Source of the DNA: an uncultured Bacteroidales bacterium
GTDB lineage: Bacteria > Bacteroidota > Bacteroidia > Bacteroidales > UBA11471
Length of the DNA: 64,000 nt
Direction of reading: 5' to 3'
NCBI GenBank assembly: GCA_947625885.1
Contig: CANQQA010000009.1
Span: forward strand, 19,199 to 83,198
Part shown: positions 9,223 through 19,474 of the stretch, piece after piece
Layout of the letters: each line of letters begins with the position of its first letter
Position numbering within the stretch: the stretch's first letter is position 1
Notes under the pieces: model-generated
Database searches by the model: none
Told to the model about the DNA's origin: nothing
The model's input: the letters and a program-made list of their open reading frames with translations, nothing else
Position numbers and translations under genes: made by a program

Positions 9223-11655
9223 TTAATCGAATATGCCTTCGATAGCCTCCTCCTCGATGTTTATCGGAGGCACCGTCTTCCCTGCATTGTCGGGCAGTTT
9301 GCCGACAACGCCGTCGCACGGAAGGAAAATGACGGAATCGACGGCAAAAGTATCTGCCGGCGTGTACAGCAAGGTGCTGTCGGCATATACTTTCTGTATG
9401 TAGTGCGCATAAATGGGGAGCGCAGTATTGGCGCCCTGCCCGTCGGCAATCTGGTCGAAGTGTATCGAACGCTCCTCACCGCCTACCCACACGCCGGTTA
9501 CCAAGGCGGGGGTGAATCCCATGAACCAGCCGTCGGAATTGTTGTTGGTCGTTCCGGTTTTTCCGCCCATCTGCGCGTCGATTTTATAACGGAGGCGCAG
9601 GCGTATGCCGGTGCCTTTGTCGATGACATCGCACAACATGGGAAGCATTTTCAGATAGGTCGACTCGCTGAACACTTCGGAAATCTGCGGCACAAAATCG
9701 GCAATGGCGTTCCCGTAACAGTCTTCGATGCGGGAGACGTAAATGGGATCGACCCGCAGACCGTAATTGGAAAACGCCGTATAGGCGGTAACCATTTCTT
9801 CGACGGAAACATCGGCGACACCGAGGCAAAGGGAGATGACGGGGTCTATCTGTCCGTGTATGCCGAACGAGTTCATCAGCTGTACCAACGACTGCGGCGA
9901 AAGGCGGTTCATCAGGTAAGCCGAAATCCAGTTGTTCGACTTGGAAAGCGCCCAGCGCAGCGTTACGTTCTCGCCCACCCGCTCGGACGAGGCATTTCGG
10001 GGCGACCACACTTCGCCGCTCGCGCGGTCGAAGATATTGGGTTGTACATTGGGTGCGAGGTCGCAGGGCGAATAACCCTCCTCCATTGCCAGCGTGTAAA
10101 GGAAGGGTTTTATCGTAGAGCCGACCTGACGCCGCCCGCCCGACACCATATCGTATTTGAAGTTACGGAAGTCGATGCCGCCTACATAGGCTTTGACATG
10201 ACCGTTGCGGCTGTCGACAGACATGAATCCGGTGCGCAGCAGCGTCTTGCAGTAGCGTATGGAATCGAAAGGCGTCATGACCGTATCGAGAGGTCCGTTC
10301 CACGAAAAGAGGCGCATCGGCACAGGAGTAGCGAATGCCTCATCAATTTCGTCGCTGCTCGCACCGTTTTGTTTCATGGTGCGATAGCGGTCGCTCTGTT
10401 CTTTTGCCCGCGTCATGATTTCTTTCACCTCTTCGGGCAAGAGGTCTTTGGAGAAAGGAGCATATTCTTTGCCGCGCTTTTCGTCTTCGAAACGGGGTTG
10501 TATGTATCCGCCCAGATATTCGGCAACTGCCTCCTCGGCATAGCGTTGCATACGGGTGTCGAGGGTCGTATAGATTTTCAGCCCGTCGGTATAAATGTTG
10601 TACGGCGAACCGTCGGCTTTGCGATTTTTCCGACACCAGCCGTAAAGGGGATTCGTCGCCCACGCAATGGAGTCGTCGATATACTGCTGCCGCTGCCAGC
10701 CGCGGTAGTTGCGCCTATCGGGCTTATCTGCCATCATGACCAGCCGGATATGCTCCCGAAAATAGGGGGCTATACCCGTTTCGTGATTGACGCGGCGGAA
10801 GCAGGTCTTTATGGGCAGTCTTTTGAGGGAGTCGCACTCGAACGCCGTCAGGTAGCCGGCTTTGCACATCTGGTCGAGTACGGTATTGCGCCGTTCCAAC
10901 GAGCGGTCGGGATAGAGTATGGGATTGTACAGACGGGGGTTCTTGCACATTCCCACCAAGACGGCAGCCTCCTCCACTTTCAAATTCTTCGGTTCGGTAT
11001 CGAAATAAATGTTTGCCGCCGACTGCAAGCCTACGGCATCGAACAGGAAATCGAATTTGTTGAGATACATATTCACGATTTCCTCTTTCGTGTAAAAATG
11101 TTCCAACTGCACGGCAATGACCCACTCGATGGGCTTTTGGAAAAGGCGTTCTTTCACATTGCCCGCCGTCGGCGAGTAGAGCAGTTTCGCCAACTGCTGG
11201 GTGATGGTACTGCCGCCGCCCGCGCTTTTCTGTCCCAAAAATCCGCGCTTCACAATGGCGCGCATGAGCGCCTTGAAGTCGATGCCCGAATGTTCGTAGA
11301 AACGGACGTCTTCGGTGGCAAGCAAGGCTTCGAGCATCGTTTGGGATATTTGGTCGTAGTCGATGGATATGCGGTTGCCCTGCGCCAAATAGAAACGTCC
11401 TATCGGCTGCATATCGGCGGAATAGATTTCCGATGCCAGTTTGTCTTTCGGATTCTGCAACTCCTCTATGGGGGGCATATATCCGATACGCCCTTCGGCT
11501 ATGGAATAAAAGAGCCACCACACGCCGCCGGCGACCAACACCAGCAGCGTCCACAACGAAAGGACAATCCAGAGGGTAATGTCCCGCTTCGGCTTCGCAG
11601 GGTGTTTGGATTCAGTCGGAGCATTCTTTTTTTTCGACGAAAACAACGCGCACAT
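9223..11655 (-). CDS. mrcA: Class A penicillin-binding protein (PBP1A type)
   Basis: Bifunctional peptidoglycan glycosyltransferase/transpeptidase anchored in the inner membrane. The 810-aa protein has a basic cytoplasmic tail, one membrane helix (about 27-50) and a GT51 domain with EDVRFYEHSGID (115-126, catalytic E115) and GGSTITQQLAKL (148-159). The transpeptidase domain has the serine in GSTIKPF (about 513), SKSNNW (about 571) and KTGTTN (about 699). A -7-like TACCTTTG lies on the minus strand at 11731-11724, but no good -33 was found. First gene of the probable operon through ftsY, rimO, menF, menD and the DUF5106 gene. Confidence 0.95.
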   Translation of the reverse strand: MCALFSSKKKNAPTESKHPAKPKRDITLWIVLSLWTLLVLVAGGVWWLFYSIAEGRIGYMPPIEELQNPKDKLASEIYSADMQPIGRFYLAQGNRISIDYDQISQTMLEALLATEDVRFYEHSGIDFKALMRAIVKRGFLGQKSAGGGSTITQQLAKLLYSPTAGNVKERLFQKPIEWVIAVQLEHFYTKEEIVNMYLNKFDFLFDAVGLQSAANIYFDTEPKNLKVEEAAVLVGMCKNPRLYNPILYPDRSLERRNTVLDQMCKAGYLTAFECDSLKRLPIKTCFRRVNHETGIAPYFREHIRLVMMADKPDRRNYRGWQRQQYIDDSIAWATNPLYGWCRKNRKADGSPYNIYTDGLKIYTTLDTRMQRYAEEAVAEYLGGYIQPRFEDEKRGKEYAPFSKDLLPEEVKEIMTRAKEQSDRYRTMKQNGASSDEIDEAFATPVPMRLFSWNGPLDTVMTPFDSIRYCKTLLRTGFMSVDSRNGHVKAYVGGIDFRNFKYDMVSGGRRQVGSTIKPFLYTLAMEEGYSPCDLAPNVQPNIFDRASGEVWSPRNASSERVGENVTLRWALSKSNNWISAYLMNRLSPQSLVQLMNSFGIHGQIDPVISLCLGVADVSVEEMVTAYTAFSNYGLRVDPIYVSRIEDCYGNAIADFVPQISEVFSESTYLKMLPMLCDVIDKGTGIRLRLRYKIDAQMGGKTGTTNNNSDGWFMGFTPALVTGVWVGGEERSIHFDQIADGQGANTALPIYAHYIQKVYADSTLLYTPADTFAVDSVIFLPCDGVVGKLPDNAGKTVPPINIEEEAIEGIFD

Positions 11656-11840
11656 ATATCGTCATGAAAATATTCGACAATTTTTTACGGAACGGAACGG
11701 CTCGCCGCCGCACATATCCGCTTCAAAGGTAATGCAAATTTTTCATATCCGCTACTTTTCGGAGCCAAGAATTTCCCTGCACAGAAAAGAGAATCGGGAG
11801 GCGGTATCTTTTCCGAAATATTCCGTCCGTACTTTTCGGT

Positions 11841-11880
11841 GGAAAAATACCGCCCCGCCATTCACATGGCAGGGCGGCGG
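11841..11880 (-). terminator. Probable terminator of the LRR giant gene
   Basis: Arms 11850-11861 and 11866-11877 pair over 11 of 12 positions, and on the minus strand the hairpin is followed by a short T run. It lies just beyond the stop of the minus-strand LRR gene (11944), so it would end that transcript before mrcA. Confidence 0.65.
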
Positions 11881-11943
11881 GTCAAAAACTATCTATTCAG
11901 GAAATTCTTCATTCTATTGTCTTTCGCAATCATATTTATTTGT

Positions 11944-14900
11944 TTATCGGGTGATAATCATTTTCTTGCCGTTCACGATGTAAGCGCCGGCAGGCAGCGT
12001 GCGGAGGGCGGCGGCATCGTTCGTCTCGAGCACCGGTACGCCTTGCAGGGTATACACGGTCAAGTGTTCGGCATCTGCCTGCGCCTCCGTTACCGACGAC
12101 GGGGTGTCGGGTACATCGGGTTTGTCGGGCTCGATTGGTTCATCGGGCTCGTCCGGATTTTCGGGAACGTCCGGTACGTCAGGTACGTCAGGTGTGTCGG
12201 GAGTATCCGGATTTTCCGATTCGTTAGGATCATCGGGTACGTCGGGCACATCGGGCTCAGCACCACCCATCGACAATACAAAAAACTTTTTCCACCCGTC
12301 GGCAGCTTTATAGGCATCTACCGAACCCGCAGGTACATACAGTTTACAGGTTTCATAATCCACCCCATCGAAAACGGAAGTCCCGTAATAAACTATTTTT
12401 ACCGGCGTCGGGTTGTAAACGGTTACCGACTGCAAATTACTGCAACCGAAAAAAGCATAACTACCGATAGAGGCAACACTATTAGGTATTGTTATTTCTT
12501 CTAAACCAACGCAATCTTCAAAAGCCCCGCCCGGAATAGATTTTACATTTTCTCCGATATGTACCGTTGTCAAGGAGGTACATTCCTCAAAAACAGAATT
12601 CATCTCAGTACAGGAATCGGCATTGAAATAAACATCCGTCAATCCCGTGCAATCGTAAAAAGCAGACCCGCCGATTGATGTAACATTCTTGGGTATCGTT
12701 ACCGATATCAAGCTCGTGCAACCGGAAAAAGCATAATGGGGAATGTGTTTGACATTCTCCCCGATATGCACCGTCGCCAATGCCGAACAATTGGAGAAGC
12801 CTCCGCTTATACAAGAATCGGCATTAAACCAAACCTCTTTTAAGCTCTCGCAACCGGAAAAAGCATAACTACCGATAGTAGCAACACTTCTGCCGAGTGT
12901 TACCGACGTCAAGTCGTGGCATTCCTGAAAAGCAAAGTTGCCGATAGTGGCAACACTATTAGGTATTGTAACCTCTTCTAAACCACCGCAATTTTCAAAA
13001 GCCCCGCCCGGAATAGATTTTACATTTTCTCCGATATGTACCGTTGTCAAAGAGGTACAACCCGAAAAAACAGAAATCATAGAGGTACAAGAATCGGCAT
13101 TGAAATAAACATCCGTTAAGCCCGTACAATCGTTAAATGCTCCATTGTTAATAGTGGTAACACTCCTCCCTATCATTACAGACGTCAAGCCACTGCAACC
13201 TGAAAAAGCATTGTAGCCGATAGAAGTAATACTATTAGGTATCGTTATTGATGTCAAATTCTCGCAATTGTAAAAAGCACTATTGGCAATAGAGGTGATA
13301 TTCGGAGAAAATTCAATGGAACTCAAATCTTGTCGTCCCCTGAAAATCGAGGGAAAATGGCGTACATTTTTCCCAATATGAATACCGGAAATAGGTATTG
13401 TTGTATCGAAACTATAATCGCTAAGATTACAAGAATCGGCATTGAAATAAATCTCTTTCAAACCCACGCACTTGGAAAAAGCGCTACTTCCGATAAATGT
13501 AACACTCTCGGGTATCGTAATCTCTTCTAAACCAACACAATCTTCAAAAGCCCAGCCCGGAATAGATTTTACATTTTCTCCGATATGTACTGTTGTCAAA
13601 GAGGTACATCCCTTAAAAACAGAACTCATATTGGTGCAGGAATCGGCATTAAACCATACCTCTTTCAAGCTCGTGCAACCGATAAAAGCTACCACAGGAA
13701 GACATTTGACATTTTTCCCGATATGTATCGTCGTCAAAGAGGTACATCCCTTAAAAACAAAATGATTCATATATCCGCAGGAATCGGCATTGAAATAAAC
13801 CTCTGTCAATCCCGTGCAATTCTCAAAAGCACAGTCATCAATAGAGGTAACACTCTCGGGTATCGTTACCGATGTCAAACTGCTGCAACCGGAAAAAGCT
13901 CTGTTGGGAATAAGTTTTACATTCTCTCCGATATGTACCGTTGTTAAAAAGATACAACCCGAAAAAACAAAACTTATAGGGGAGGTGGTACAGGAATCGG
14001 CATTGAACCACACTTCTTCCAAGCCTCTACAATCGGAAAAAGCACGGTCGCCGATAGAGGTAACATTCTTGGGTATGGTCATCGAAGTCAAGCCATTACA
14101 ATCGGAAAAAGCATAACTGCCGATAGTTGCAACATTTCTGCCGAGCGTTACCGACGTCAAACCTCTACAATCGGAAAAAGCACGGTCGCCGATAGTGGTA
14201 ACACCCTCCGGTATGGTTATCGAAGTCAAGCCCGTACAACCGGAAAAAGCACGGTCGCCGATAGAGGTAACATTCTTGGGTATGGTCATCGAAGTCAAGC
14301 CCGTACAACCGTAAAAAACATACTTGCCGATAGTAGTAACACCCTCGTGTATGGTTATCGACTTCAAGCCCGTACAAGCGGAAAAAGCATAGTCACCGAT
14401 AGAGGTAACATTCTCGGGTATCGTTACCGATGTTATACCTTTGCAACCGGAAAAAGCATAGTCACCGATAGAGGTAACATTCTCGGGTATCGTTACCGAT
14501 GTTATACCTTTGCAACCGGAAAAAGCACGGTCCGGAATCCGCTTTACATTCTCTCCGATATGCACCGTGGTCAATGCCTCACAATCGGAGAAGCCTCCGC
14601 TTATACAGGAATCGGCATTGAAATAAACCTCTGTCAATCCCGTGCAATCGTAAAAAGCAGACCCGCCGATCGATGTAACATTCTTGGGTATCGTTACCGA
14701 TGTCAAACCCGTGCAATCGTAAAAAGCCTTTTTGCCAATAGTGGTAACGCTCTCAGATATCGTTACCGACGTCAAGCTCGTACGGGAAAAAGCATAGTCG
14801 GGAATATATTTGACATTTTCCCCGATATGCACCGTGGTCAAGGAGGTACGATCCGAAAAAACAGAACTCATAGAGGTGCAGGAATCGGCATTGAAATAAA

Positions 14901-17900
14901 CATCCGTTAAGCCCGTACAATACCGAAATGCTCCATAGCCAATAGTGGTAACATTTTCAGGTATCGTTACCGACGTCAAACCCGTACAATTCTCAAAAGC
15001 CTCGTCGCCGATAGAAGTAACACTTTCGGGTATCGTTATTGACGTCAAGCCTCTGCAACCGGAAAAGGCACATTCAGCAATAGAGGTGATATTCGGAGAA
15101 AATTCAATGGAACTCAAATCTTGTCGTCCCCTGAAAATCGAGGGAAAATGGCGTACATTTTTCCCAATATGAATACCGGAAATAGGTATTGTTGTATCGA
15201 AAACATAACTATAATTGCTAAGATTACAAGAATCGGCATTGAAATAAACATCCGTTAAGCCTGTGCAACCTTTAAAAGCACTGTGGTCGATATAGGTAAC
15301 ACTCTCGGGTATCGTTACCGACGTCAAGCCTCTGCAACCGGAAAAAGCATGGTAGCCGATAGAAGTAACACTTCCGGGTATCGTTACCGATGTCAAACTG
15401 CTGCAATCGTAAAAAGCCATTTCGCCAATAGTGGTAACGCTCTCAGATATCGTTATTGACGTCAAGCCCGTACAATTATCAAAAGCACCGTCACCGATAG
15501 AAGTAACACTGTTAGGAATCGTTACCGACGTCAAACCGCTGCAATTGTAAAAAGCATAGTCACCGATAGTGATAAGCCCGTTCTGTATTATTACTTCCTT
15601 CAAGCCGCTGCAATTGTAAAAAGCCCTGTAGATAGAAGTAACGCCCTTGGGTATCGTTACCGACGTTAACCCCGTGCACTTAGCGAAAGCCTCTCCGCCA
15701 ATGGTCGTAACGGTCTCAGGTATCAATATAGACGTCAAGCCGCTACATTCGTAAAAAGCGCCGACTCCGATAGAGGTAACACTCTCGGGTATGGTTATCG
15801 ACGTCAAACCCGTACAACCGTAAAAAGCCTCGTTGCCGATAGTGGTAACGCTCTCGGGTATCGTTACTGTCGTCAAATTCCTGCAACTGGAAAAAGCATA
15901 GTCGGGAATATGTTTTACATTTTCCCCGATGTGGAGGTTTTTTACGGCAGTATTGTAAAAAACATAGCCTCTAATAACGTCCGGCTCTCCCATCTGTCCC
16001 ATCGGATATCTAACTTCAATTCCTCCCATATAGCCGCAGGAATCGGCATTGAAATAGACGTCCTGTAAAGCCGTGCAGTGGTCAAATGCATTGACGCCAA
16101 TAGAAGTAATATTTTTGGGTATTGTAATCGACGTCAAGCCCGTACAACCGTAAAAAGCCGAATCGCCAATAGCGGTAACGCTTTCAGGTATCGTTACCGA
16201 CGTCAAACTTGTCCATCCGGAAAATACAGAATTACCGATGGTCGTAAAGTTTTCAGGTATGACAAACTCTGTAAGCGGCTTATTATCCAAATAGAGTGTG
16301 GCTCCGTACAAAAGCGGATTCCCTTTGCTTCCAAATGAAATCCGAAGCCACGCTTCCATATTCGAAATATAGACGGATTTCACATGGCTTCCCTCAAAAG
16401 CATTATCACCTATGGTCGCAATACTCTCGGGTATCGTTATCGATGTTAAACTGCTGCAATACTGAAAAGTACCGACACCGATAGCGGTAACCCCATTGCC
16501 TATCGTTACCGACTTCAAAGCGTTGCAACAATAAAAAGTTGAGTCGCCTATCGAAGTAACACTCCCGGGTATCGTTACCGATGTTATACCTTTGCAACCG
16601 TAAAAAGCATAATCGCTGATTGTTGTAACGCCTTCCGGTATTTTCAGGTCGGTTTCCGGTTTGCCGTTCACATAAACGTTTTTGGCATTAGCTAACGGAT
16701 TGGCGTCTTGCCATTCAAAAGAAATCCGGCACCATGTTGCCAAATCCGGGATATACACATTTTCCAGATAACAAGACCAAAATGCTCCTCCACCGATAGT
16801 TTGAATTCCATTACCTATCGTTACCGACTTCAAACCGCGGCAGAAACCAAAAGCACTGCGCCCGATAAAGGAAACGCTATTGGGTATCGTTATTGACGTC
16901 AAACCGCTGCAATAATAAAAAGCACCGTCACCGATAGAAGTAACACTGTTAGGAATCGTTACCGACGTTAAATCGACGCAACTGTGAAAAGCTTCTTCGC
17001 CAATGACCTTAACGCCATTGGGTATTATTACCGATGTTATACCTTTGCAGTCGAAAAAAGTATAATTTCCGATTGTGTCGATTCCTTCGGGAATCGACAA
17101 TTCGCCGGAAAGCGGTTCTCCTTTTACATAAAGAGTACTGCCACCATATAGGGGGTTAGAGCCTTGCTCCACAAACAGAATTTGAAGCCATTTCGCTATA
17201 TCATGAATATGTACAGATTTCGAATTAGTTTGACTAAAAGCATACTCACCGATAGTCTGAACACTCTCGGGTATCGTTACCGACGTCAAACCGCTGCAAT
17301 CATAAAAAGCATACTCACCGATAGAAGTAACACCGTCCGGTATTGTTAGCGATGTTAAGCTGCTGCAAGAGCGAAAAGCACCGGCTCCGATAGATGTAAC
17401 ACCCTGGGGTATGGTTATCGACTTCAAACTGTTGCAATATTCAAACAAACCGATGCTGATGGTCGTAATACTCTCGGGTATCGTTACCAACGTCAAGTTA
17501 CGGCAATGGTTAAAAGCATAGCGTCCGATAGAGGTAACGCTCTCGGGTATCGTTACCTCTTTCAACCACGTGCAACCGGAAAAAGCAAACTCACCGATAG
17601 TCGTAACACTCTCGGGTATCGTTACCGACTTCAAACCCGTGCAACCGGAAAAAGCAGACCCGCAGATAGAGGTAACTTGTTTGCCAATAGTCAATGAAAC
17701 AAGACTTGTTTTATACCCGAACGGGGAGAGTGCGGCTGAATAAGAGATATTCCGTCCCAAATACACCGTATCCAACGGACAAAAGTCAAACATATATTCT
17801 GTCTCGGGAAAGTTCAATGTTTCCGTGCCGTCCTCTATTCGGAAATTCTTTAAGTGCGAGCAATATTCAAAAGCATGCTCTCCGATAGAGGTAACGCTTT

Positions 17901-18369
17901 TGGGTATTGTTATTGATGTCAAGGCACTGCAACCGTTAAAAGCCCAGTCGCCGATAGAGGTAACACTCTCGGGTATCGTTACCGACGTTAAACTGCTGCA
18001 AGATTGAAAAACCCCGTAGTCGATAATGGTAACACTATTGGGTATCGTTACCGACGTCAAGTCGCGGCAAGACCGAAAAGCTCCGTCGCTGATAGAGGTA
18101 ACGCTCTCGGGTATTGTTATTGACGTCAAACCACTGCAACCGTAAAAAGCATGGTAGCCGATAGAAATAACACTATATTGAGTATCTTTATACATTACCT
18201 TTACAGGAATGGTTACATCGCCTGAATAGCTACCTCCCGTAACCTCAACCGTCTTGTCGTCCAACGAAATAATGTTGTAATAGATACCGTCTGCTTCAAA
18301 GTCATATGCCCACGCGGCGGGGGCGAACAGCCATGCAGACAGCAACATAAAAAACAGTGTACGTTTCAT
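11944..18369 (-). CDS. Giant secreted BspA-like leucine-rich-repeat protein (2141 aa)
   Basis: Surface or secreted protein of the BspA family; related proteins are reported adhesins, but the ligand here is unknown. Residues 1-21 are a signal peptide ([21 protein letters not shown]). Dozens of about 23-residue LRR_5 units follow (consensus [18 protein letters not shown] then xGCxG). They are interrupted at intervals by short linkers of the type VYFNADSC and [12 protein letters not shown]. The end is an aspartate/proline-rich stalk (repeated PDVPD) and a tail reading [10 protein letters not shown]...[17 protein letters not shown], which resembles the C-terminal sorting-type tails of many Bacteroidales LRR proteins. 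The gene is uninterrupted. A promoter lies just upstream (18403-18433). Confidence 0.93.
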   Translation of the reverse strand: MKRTLFFMLLSAWLFAPAAWAYDFEADGIYYNIISLDDKTVEVTGGSYSGDVTIPVKVMYKDTQYSVISIGYHAFYGCSGLTSITIPESVTSISDGAFRSCRDLTSVTIPNSVTIIDYGVFQSCSSLTSVTIPESVTSIGDWAFNGCSALTSITIPKSVTSIGEHAFEYCSHLKNFRIEDGTETLNFPETEYMFDFCPLDTVYLGRNISYSAALSPFGYKTSLVSLTIGKQVTSICGSAFSGCTGLKSVTIPESVTTIGEFAFSGCTWLKEVTIPESVTSIGRYAFNHCRNLTLVTIPESITTISIGLFEYCNSLKSITIPQGVTSIGAGAFRSCSSLTSLTIPDGVTSIGEYAFYDCSGLTSVTIPESVQTIGEYAFSQTNSKSVHIHDIAKWLQILFVEQGSNPLYGGSTLYVKGEPLSGELSIPEGIDTIGNYTFFDCKGITSVIIPNGVKVIGEEAFHSCVDLTSVTIPNSVTSIGDGAFYYCSGLTSITIPNSVSFIGRSAFGFCRGLKSVTIGNGIQTIGGGAFWSCYLENVYIPDLATWCRISFEWQDANPLANAKNVYVNGKPETDLKIPEGVTTISDYAFYGCKGITSVTIPGSVTSIGDSTFYCCNALKSVTIGNGVTAIGVGTFQYCSSLTSITIPESIATIGDNAFEGSHVKSVYISNMEAWLRISFGSKGNPLLYGATLYLDNKPLTEFVIPENFTTIGNSVFSGWTSLTSVTIPESVTAIGDSAFYGCTGLTSITIPKNITSIGVNAFDHCTALQDVYFNADSCGYMGGIEVRYPMGQMGEPDVIRGYVFYNTAVKNLHIGENVKHIPDYAFSSCRNLTTVTIPESVTTIGNEAFYGCTGLTSITIPESVTSIGVGAFYECSGLTSILIPETVTTIGGEAFAKCTGLTSVTIPKGVTSIYRAFYNCSGLKEVIIQNGLITIGDYAFYNCSGLTSVTIPNSVTSIGDGAFDNCTGLTSITISESVTTIGEMAFYDCSSLTSVTIPGSVTSIGYHAFSGCRGLTSVTIPESVTYIDHSAFKGCTGLTDVYFNADSCNLSNYSYVFDTTIPISGIHIGKNVRHFPSIFRGRQDLSSIEFSPNITSIAECAFSGCRGLTSITIPESVTSIGDEAFENCTGLTSVTIPENVTTIGYGAFRYCTGLTDVYFNADSCTSMSSVFSDRTSLTTVHIGENVKYIPDYAFSRTSLTSVTISESVTTIGKKAFYDCTGLTSVTIPKNVTSIGGSAFYDCTGLTEVYFNADSCISGGFSDCEALTTVHIGENVKRIPDRAFSGCKGITSVTIPENVTSIGDYAFSGCKGITSVTIPENVTSIGDYAFSACTGLKSITIHEGVTTIGKYVFYGCTGLTSMTIPKNVTSIGDRAFSGCTGLTSITIPEGVTTIGDRAFSDCRGLTSVTLGRNVATIGSYAFSDCNGLTSMTIPKNVTSIGDRAFSDCRGLEEVWFNADSCTTSPISFVFSGCIFLTTVHIGENVKLIPNRAFSGCSSLTSVTIPESVTSIDDCAFENCTGLTEVYFNADSCGYMNHFVFKGCTSLTTIHIGKNVKCLPVVAFIGCTSLKEVWFNADSCTNMSSVFKGCTSLTTVHIGENVKSIPGWAFEDCVGLEEITIPESVTFIGSSAFSKCVGLKEIYFNADSCNLSDYSFDTTIPISGIHIGKNVRHFPSIFRGRQDLSSIEFSPNITSIANSAFYNCENLTSITIPNSITSIGYNAFSGCSGLTSVMIGRSVTTINNGAFNDCTGLTDVYFNADSCTSMISVFSGCTSLTTVHIGENVKSIPGGAFENCGGLEEVTIPNSVATIGNFAFQECHDLTSVTLGRSVATIGSYAFSGCESLKEVWFNADSCISGGFSNCSALATVHIGENVKHIPHYAFSGCTSLISVTIPKNVTSIGGSAFYDCTGLTDVYFNADSCTEMNSVFEECTSLTTVHIGENVKSIPGGAFEDCVGLEEITIPNSVASIGSYAFFGCSNLQSVTVYNPTPVKIVYYGTSVFDGVDYETCKLYVPAGSVDAYKAADGWKKFFVLSMGGAEPDVPDVPDDPNESENPDTPDTPDVPDVPDVPENPDEPDEPIEPDKPDVPDTPSSVTEAQADAEHLTVYTLQGVPVLETNDAAALRTLPAGAYIVNGKKMIITR
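13286..13411. repeat. 126-bp exact repeat inside the LRR gene, copy 1
   Basis: This stretch is identical, base for base, to 15077-15202. Both encode the same LRR-linker block ([20 protein letters not shown] and flanks) in the same orientation, about 1.8 kb apart. Exact identity over 126 bp, including third positions, implies recent duplication or gene conversion within the gene. Confidence 0.95.
14391..14528. repeat. Two adjacent 69-bp tandem units in the LRR gene
   Basis: Units 14391-14459 and 14460-14528 follow each other directly. They are identical apart from the last bases of the second unit. Each encodes one 23-residue LRR ([19 protein letters not shown] plus the turn). This is the most recent-looking unit duplication in the gene. 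Confidence 0.9.
15077..15202. repeat. 126-bp exact repeat inside the LRR gene, copy 2
   Basis: Second copy of the block at 13286-13411, in the same orientation. Recombination between the copies would delete or duplicate about 1.8 kb of LRR units in frame, because the separation (1791 bp) is a multiple of three. Confidence 0.95.
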
Positions 18370-18402
18370 TTTGTCGGAATTTAATGGTTAATAAACATTT
18401 TG

Positions 18403-18433
18403 CAAAAATAGCTTCAAAATACAAATTTTCAAA
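18403..18433 (-). promoter_or_regulatory. Bacteroides-type promoter of the LRR giant gene
   Basis: On the minus strand TTTG (18433-18430) is followed after 19 nt by TATTTTTG (18410-18403), matching the -33/-7 pattern of the Bacteroidota primary sigma factor. The predicted start is near 18397, giving a leader of roughly 28 nt to the ATG at 18369. Confidence 0.7.
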
Positions 18434-18465
18434 ACTTTCCGTTAAAAATTTTTGGTTTTATTCTC

Positions 18466-18502
18466 GAAGCGAAACGGCATCAGAAGGGATAGCCGATAGC
18501 CA
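18466..18502. repeat. 37-bp direct repeat, left copy (duplicate of tamL 3' end)
   Basis: Identical to 19438-19474, which includes the last codons and stop of tamL. This left copy is not part of any gene. It marks the left edge of the cassette with the toxin-like gene pair and looks like an attachment-site or target duplication. Confidence 0.95.
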
Positions 18503-18643
18503 TACCCGGCTACGTTCTAATAATGATTTGCATTTCAGTTGATTATAAGTAAACAACAGTTAATTATATCCTCAAAAACCTATAAATATTTGTGCATATC
18601 AAAAACTATTTGTTATTTTGGTGTCTAATAAAACACACGCACG

Positions 18644-18838
18644 ATGCCTAAACAGACAATACGTCGAGTCCTGACATGGGACGGAAACAGTACGAAAACA
18701 ACGATTTCATTGGAGGATTATATCTCAAAAATGAAAGCGTATGGCGCTTTGAAAGCAAAAAACGTAAGGACATCTCGCAACTATCTGCGAAATATGGGTC
18801 TGAACATTAATACGAAAGGAGAAATCTTAGCAAAATAA
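18644..18838 (+). CDS. Small protein, putative antitoxin of the PARP-like pair
   Basis: A 64-aa basic protein (MPKQTIRRVLTWDGNS...) with no family I can name. It ends one base before the ATG of the ADP-ribosyltransferase-like gene, so the two are translated from one message. That arrangement, a small gene placed first, is typical of type II toxin-antitoxin operons, and the antitoxin role is inferred only from it. A segment reading YGALKAKNVRTSRNYLRNMG could form helices. No strong -7/-33 pair was found upstream; 18585-18592 (AATATTTG) is close to a -7 box. Confidence 0.6.
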   Translation: MPKQTIRRVLTWDGNSTKTTISLEDYISKMKAYGALKAKNVRTSRNYLRNMGLNINTKGEILAK

Positions 18839-18839
18839 T

Positions 18840-19405
18840 ATGCGGGATTTTCAACCCAACATCATTCTCGGTTTTCACGGTTGCACAAAAGAAATCGGCG
18901 AAAAAGTCATAGAGGGAAAAGAAGAGCTTAACCCGAACCATAACCCATACGACTGGTTAGGAGAAGGTGTATATTTCTGGGAAAACGACTACGACAGAGC
19001 ACGAGAATTTGCCGAAGAAAAGGGGAAAAACGAGCCATTTGTCATAGGTGCGGTCATATATCTCGGGCATTGTCTGGATTTAACGCAACAAAAAACATTC
19101 GTATAGTAAAAGCGGCTTATACTAACTTAATTGCAGAGAGTGTAAAGAAAGGCGTGAAAAACACACCCGGAAAATACGGCGGCATAACGGGCGACCTGCT
19201 TAACAGACAATTGGACTGCGCGGTTATCAATGCCATACATGAATTTAATGCCGGACACGGGATTCAAGAATATGACTCCGTAAGAGCGGCTTTTTGGGAA
19301 GGGGAAGAACTTTACGAAACAGCGGGATTCAGAGAAAAGAATCATATTCAAATCTGTGTGAGAAATCCGCAGTGCATCATCGGATATTTTTTACCGAGAA
19401 TCTAA
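18840..19405 (+). pseudogene. PARP-like ADP-ribosyltransferase gene, split by a -1 frameshift
   Basis: Probable toxin. The first part (18840-19106, 88 aa) has the H-G of a PARP/diphtheria-toxin-type fold in GFHGCT (H13) and the G-x-G-x-Y-F block GEGVYFWEND (Y45). The second part, in the -1 frame (open from 19070 to 19405), continues as KNIRIVKAAY..., NRQLDCAVINAIHEF..., DSVRAAFWEGEELY... and FREKNHIQICVRNPQCI. Reading AAA again at the A6 run (19090-19095) joins them into one protein of about 188 aa. This means either a lost A, a sequencing error, or programmed slippage. The family assignment rests on motifs and the function is inferred. Confidence 0.7.
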
Positions 19406-19437
19406 ATTCTTATTTTATCGTCAAGTTTTTTGTCTGT

Positions 19438-19474
19438 GAAGCGAAACGGCATCAGAAGGGATAGCCGATAGCCA
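19438..19474. repeat. 37-bp direct repeat, right copy (within tamL 3' end)
   Basis: Exact match to 18466-18502. It covers the tamL stop codon and its last seven or so codons plus 14 bp downstream, so the right-hand copy is the native one and the left is the duplicate. Confidence 0.95.

Noticed and set aside
9403..11667. 754-codon open frame on the + strand opposite mrcA
   Set aside because: Antisense shadow of a GC-rich, codon-biased gene; mrcA itself has all catalytic motifs and the antisense translation has none.
12600..18000. Regular 69-bp periodicity resembling a repeat array or CRISPR
   Set aside because: The period equals 23 codons of an open LRR gene; copies diverge at third positions and have no spacers.
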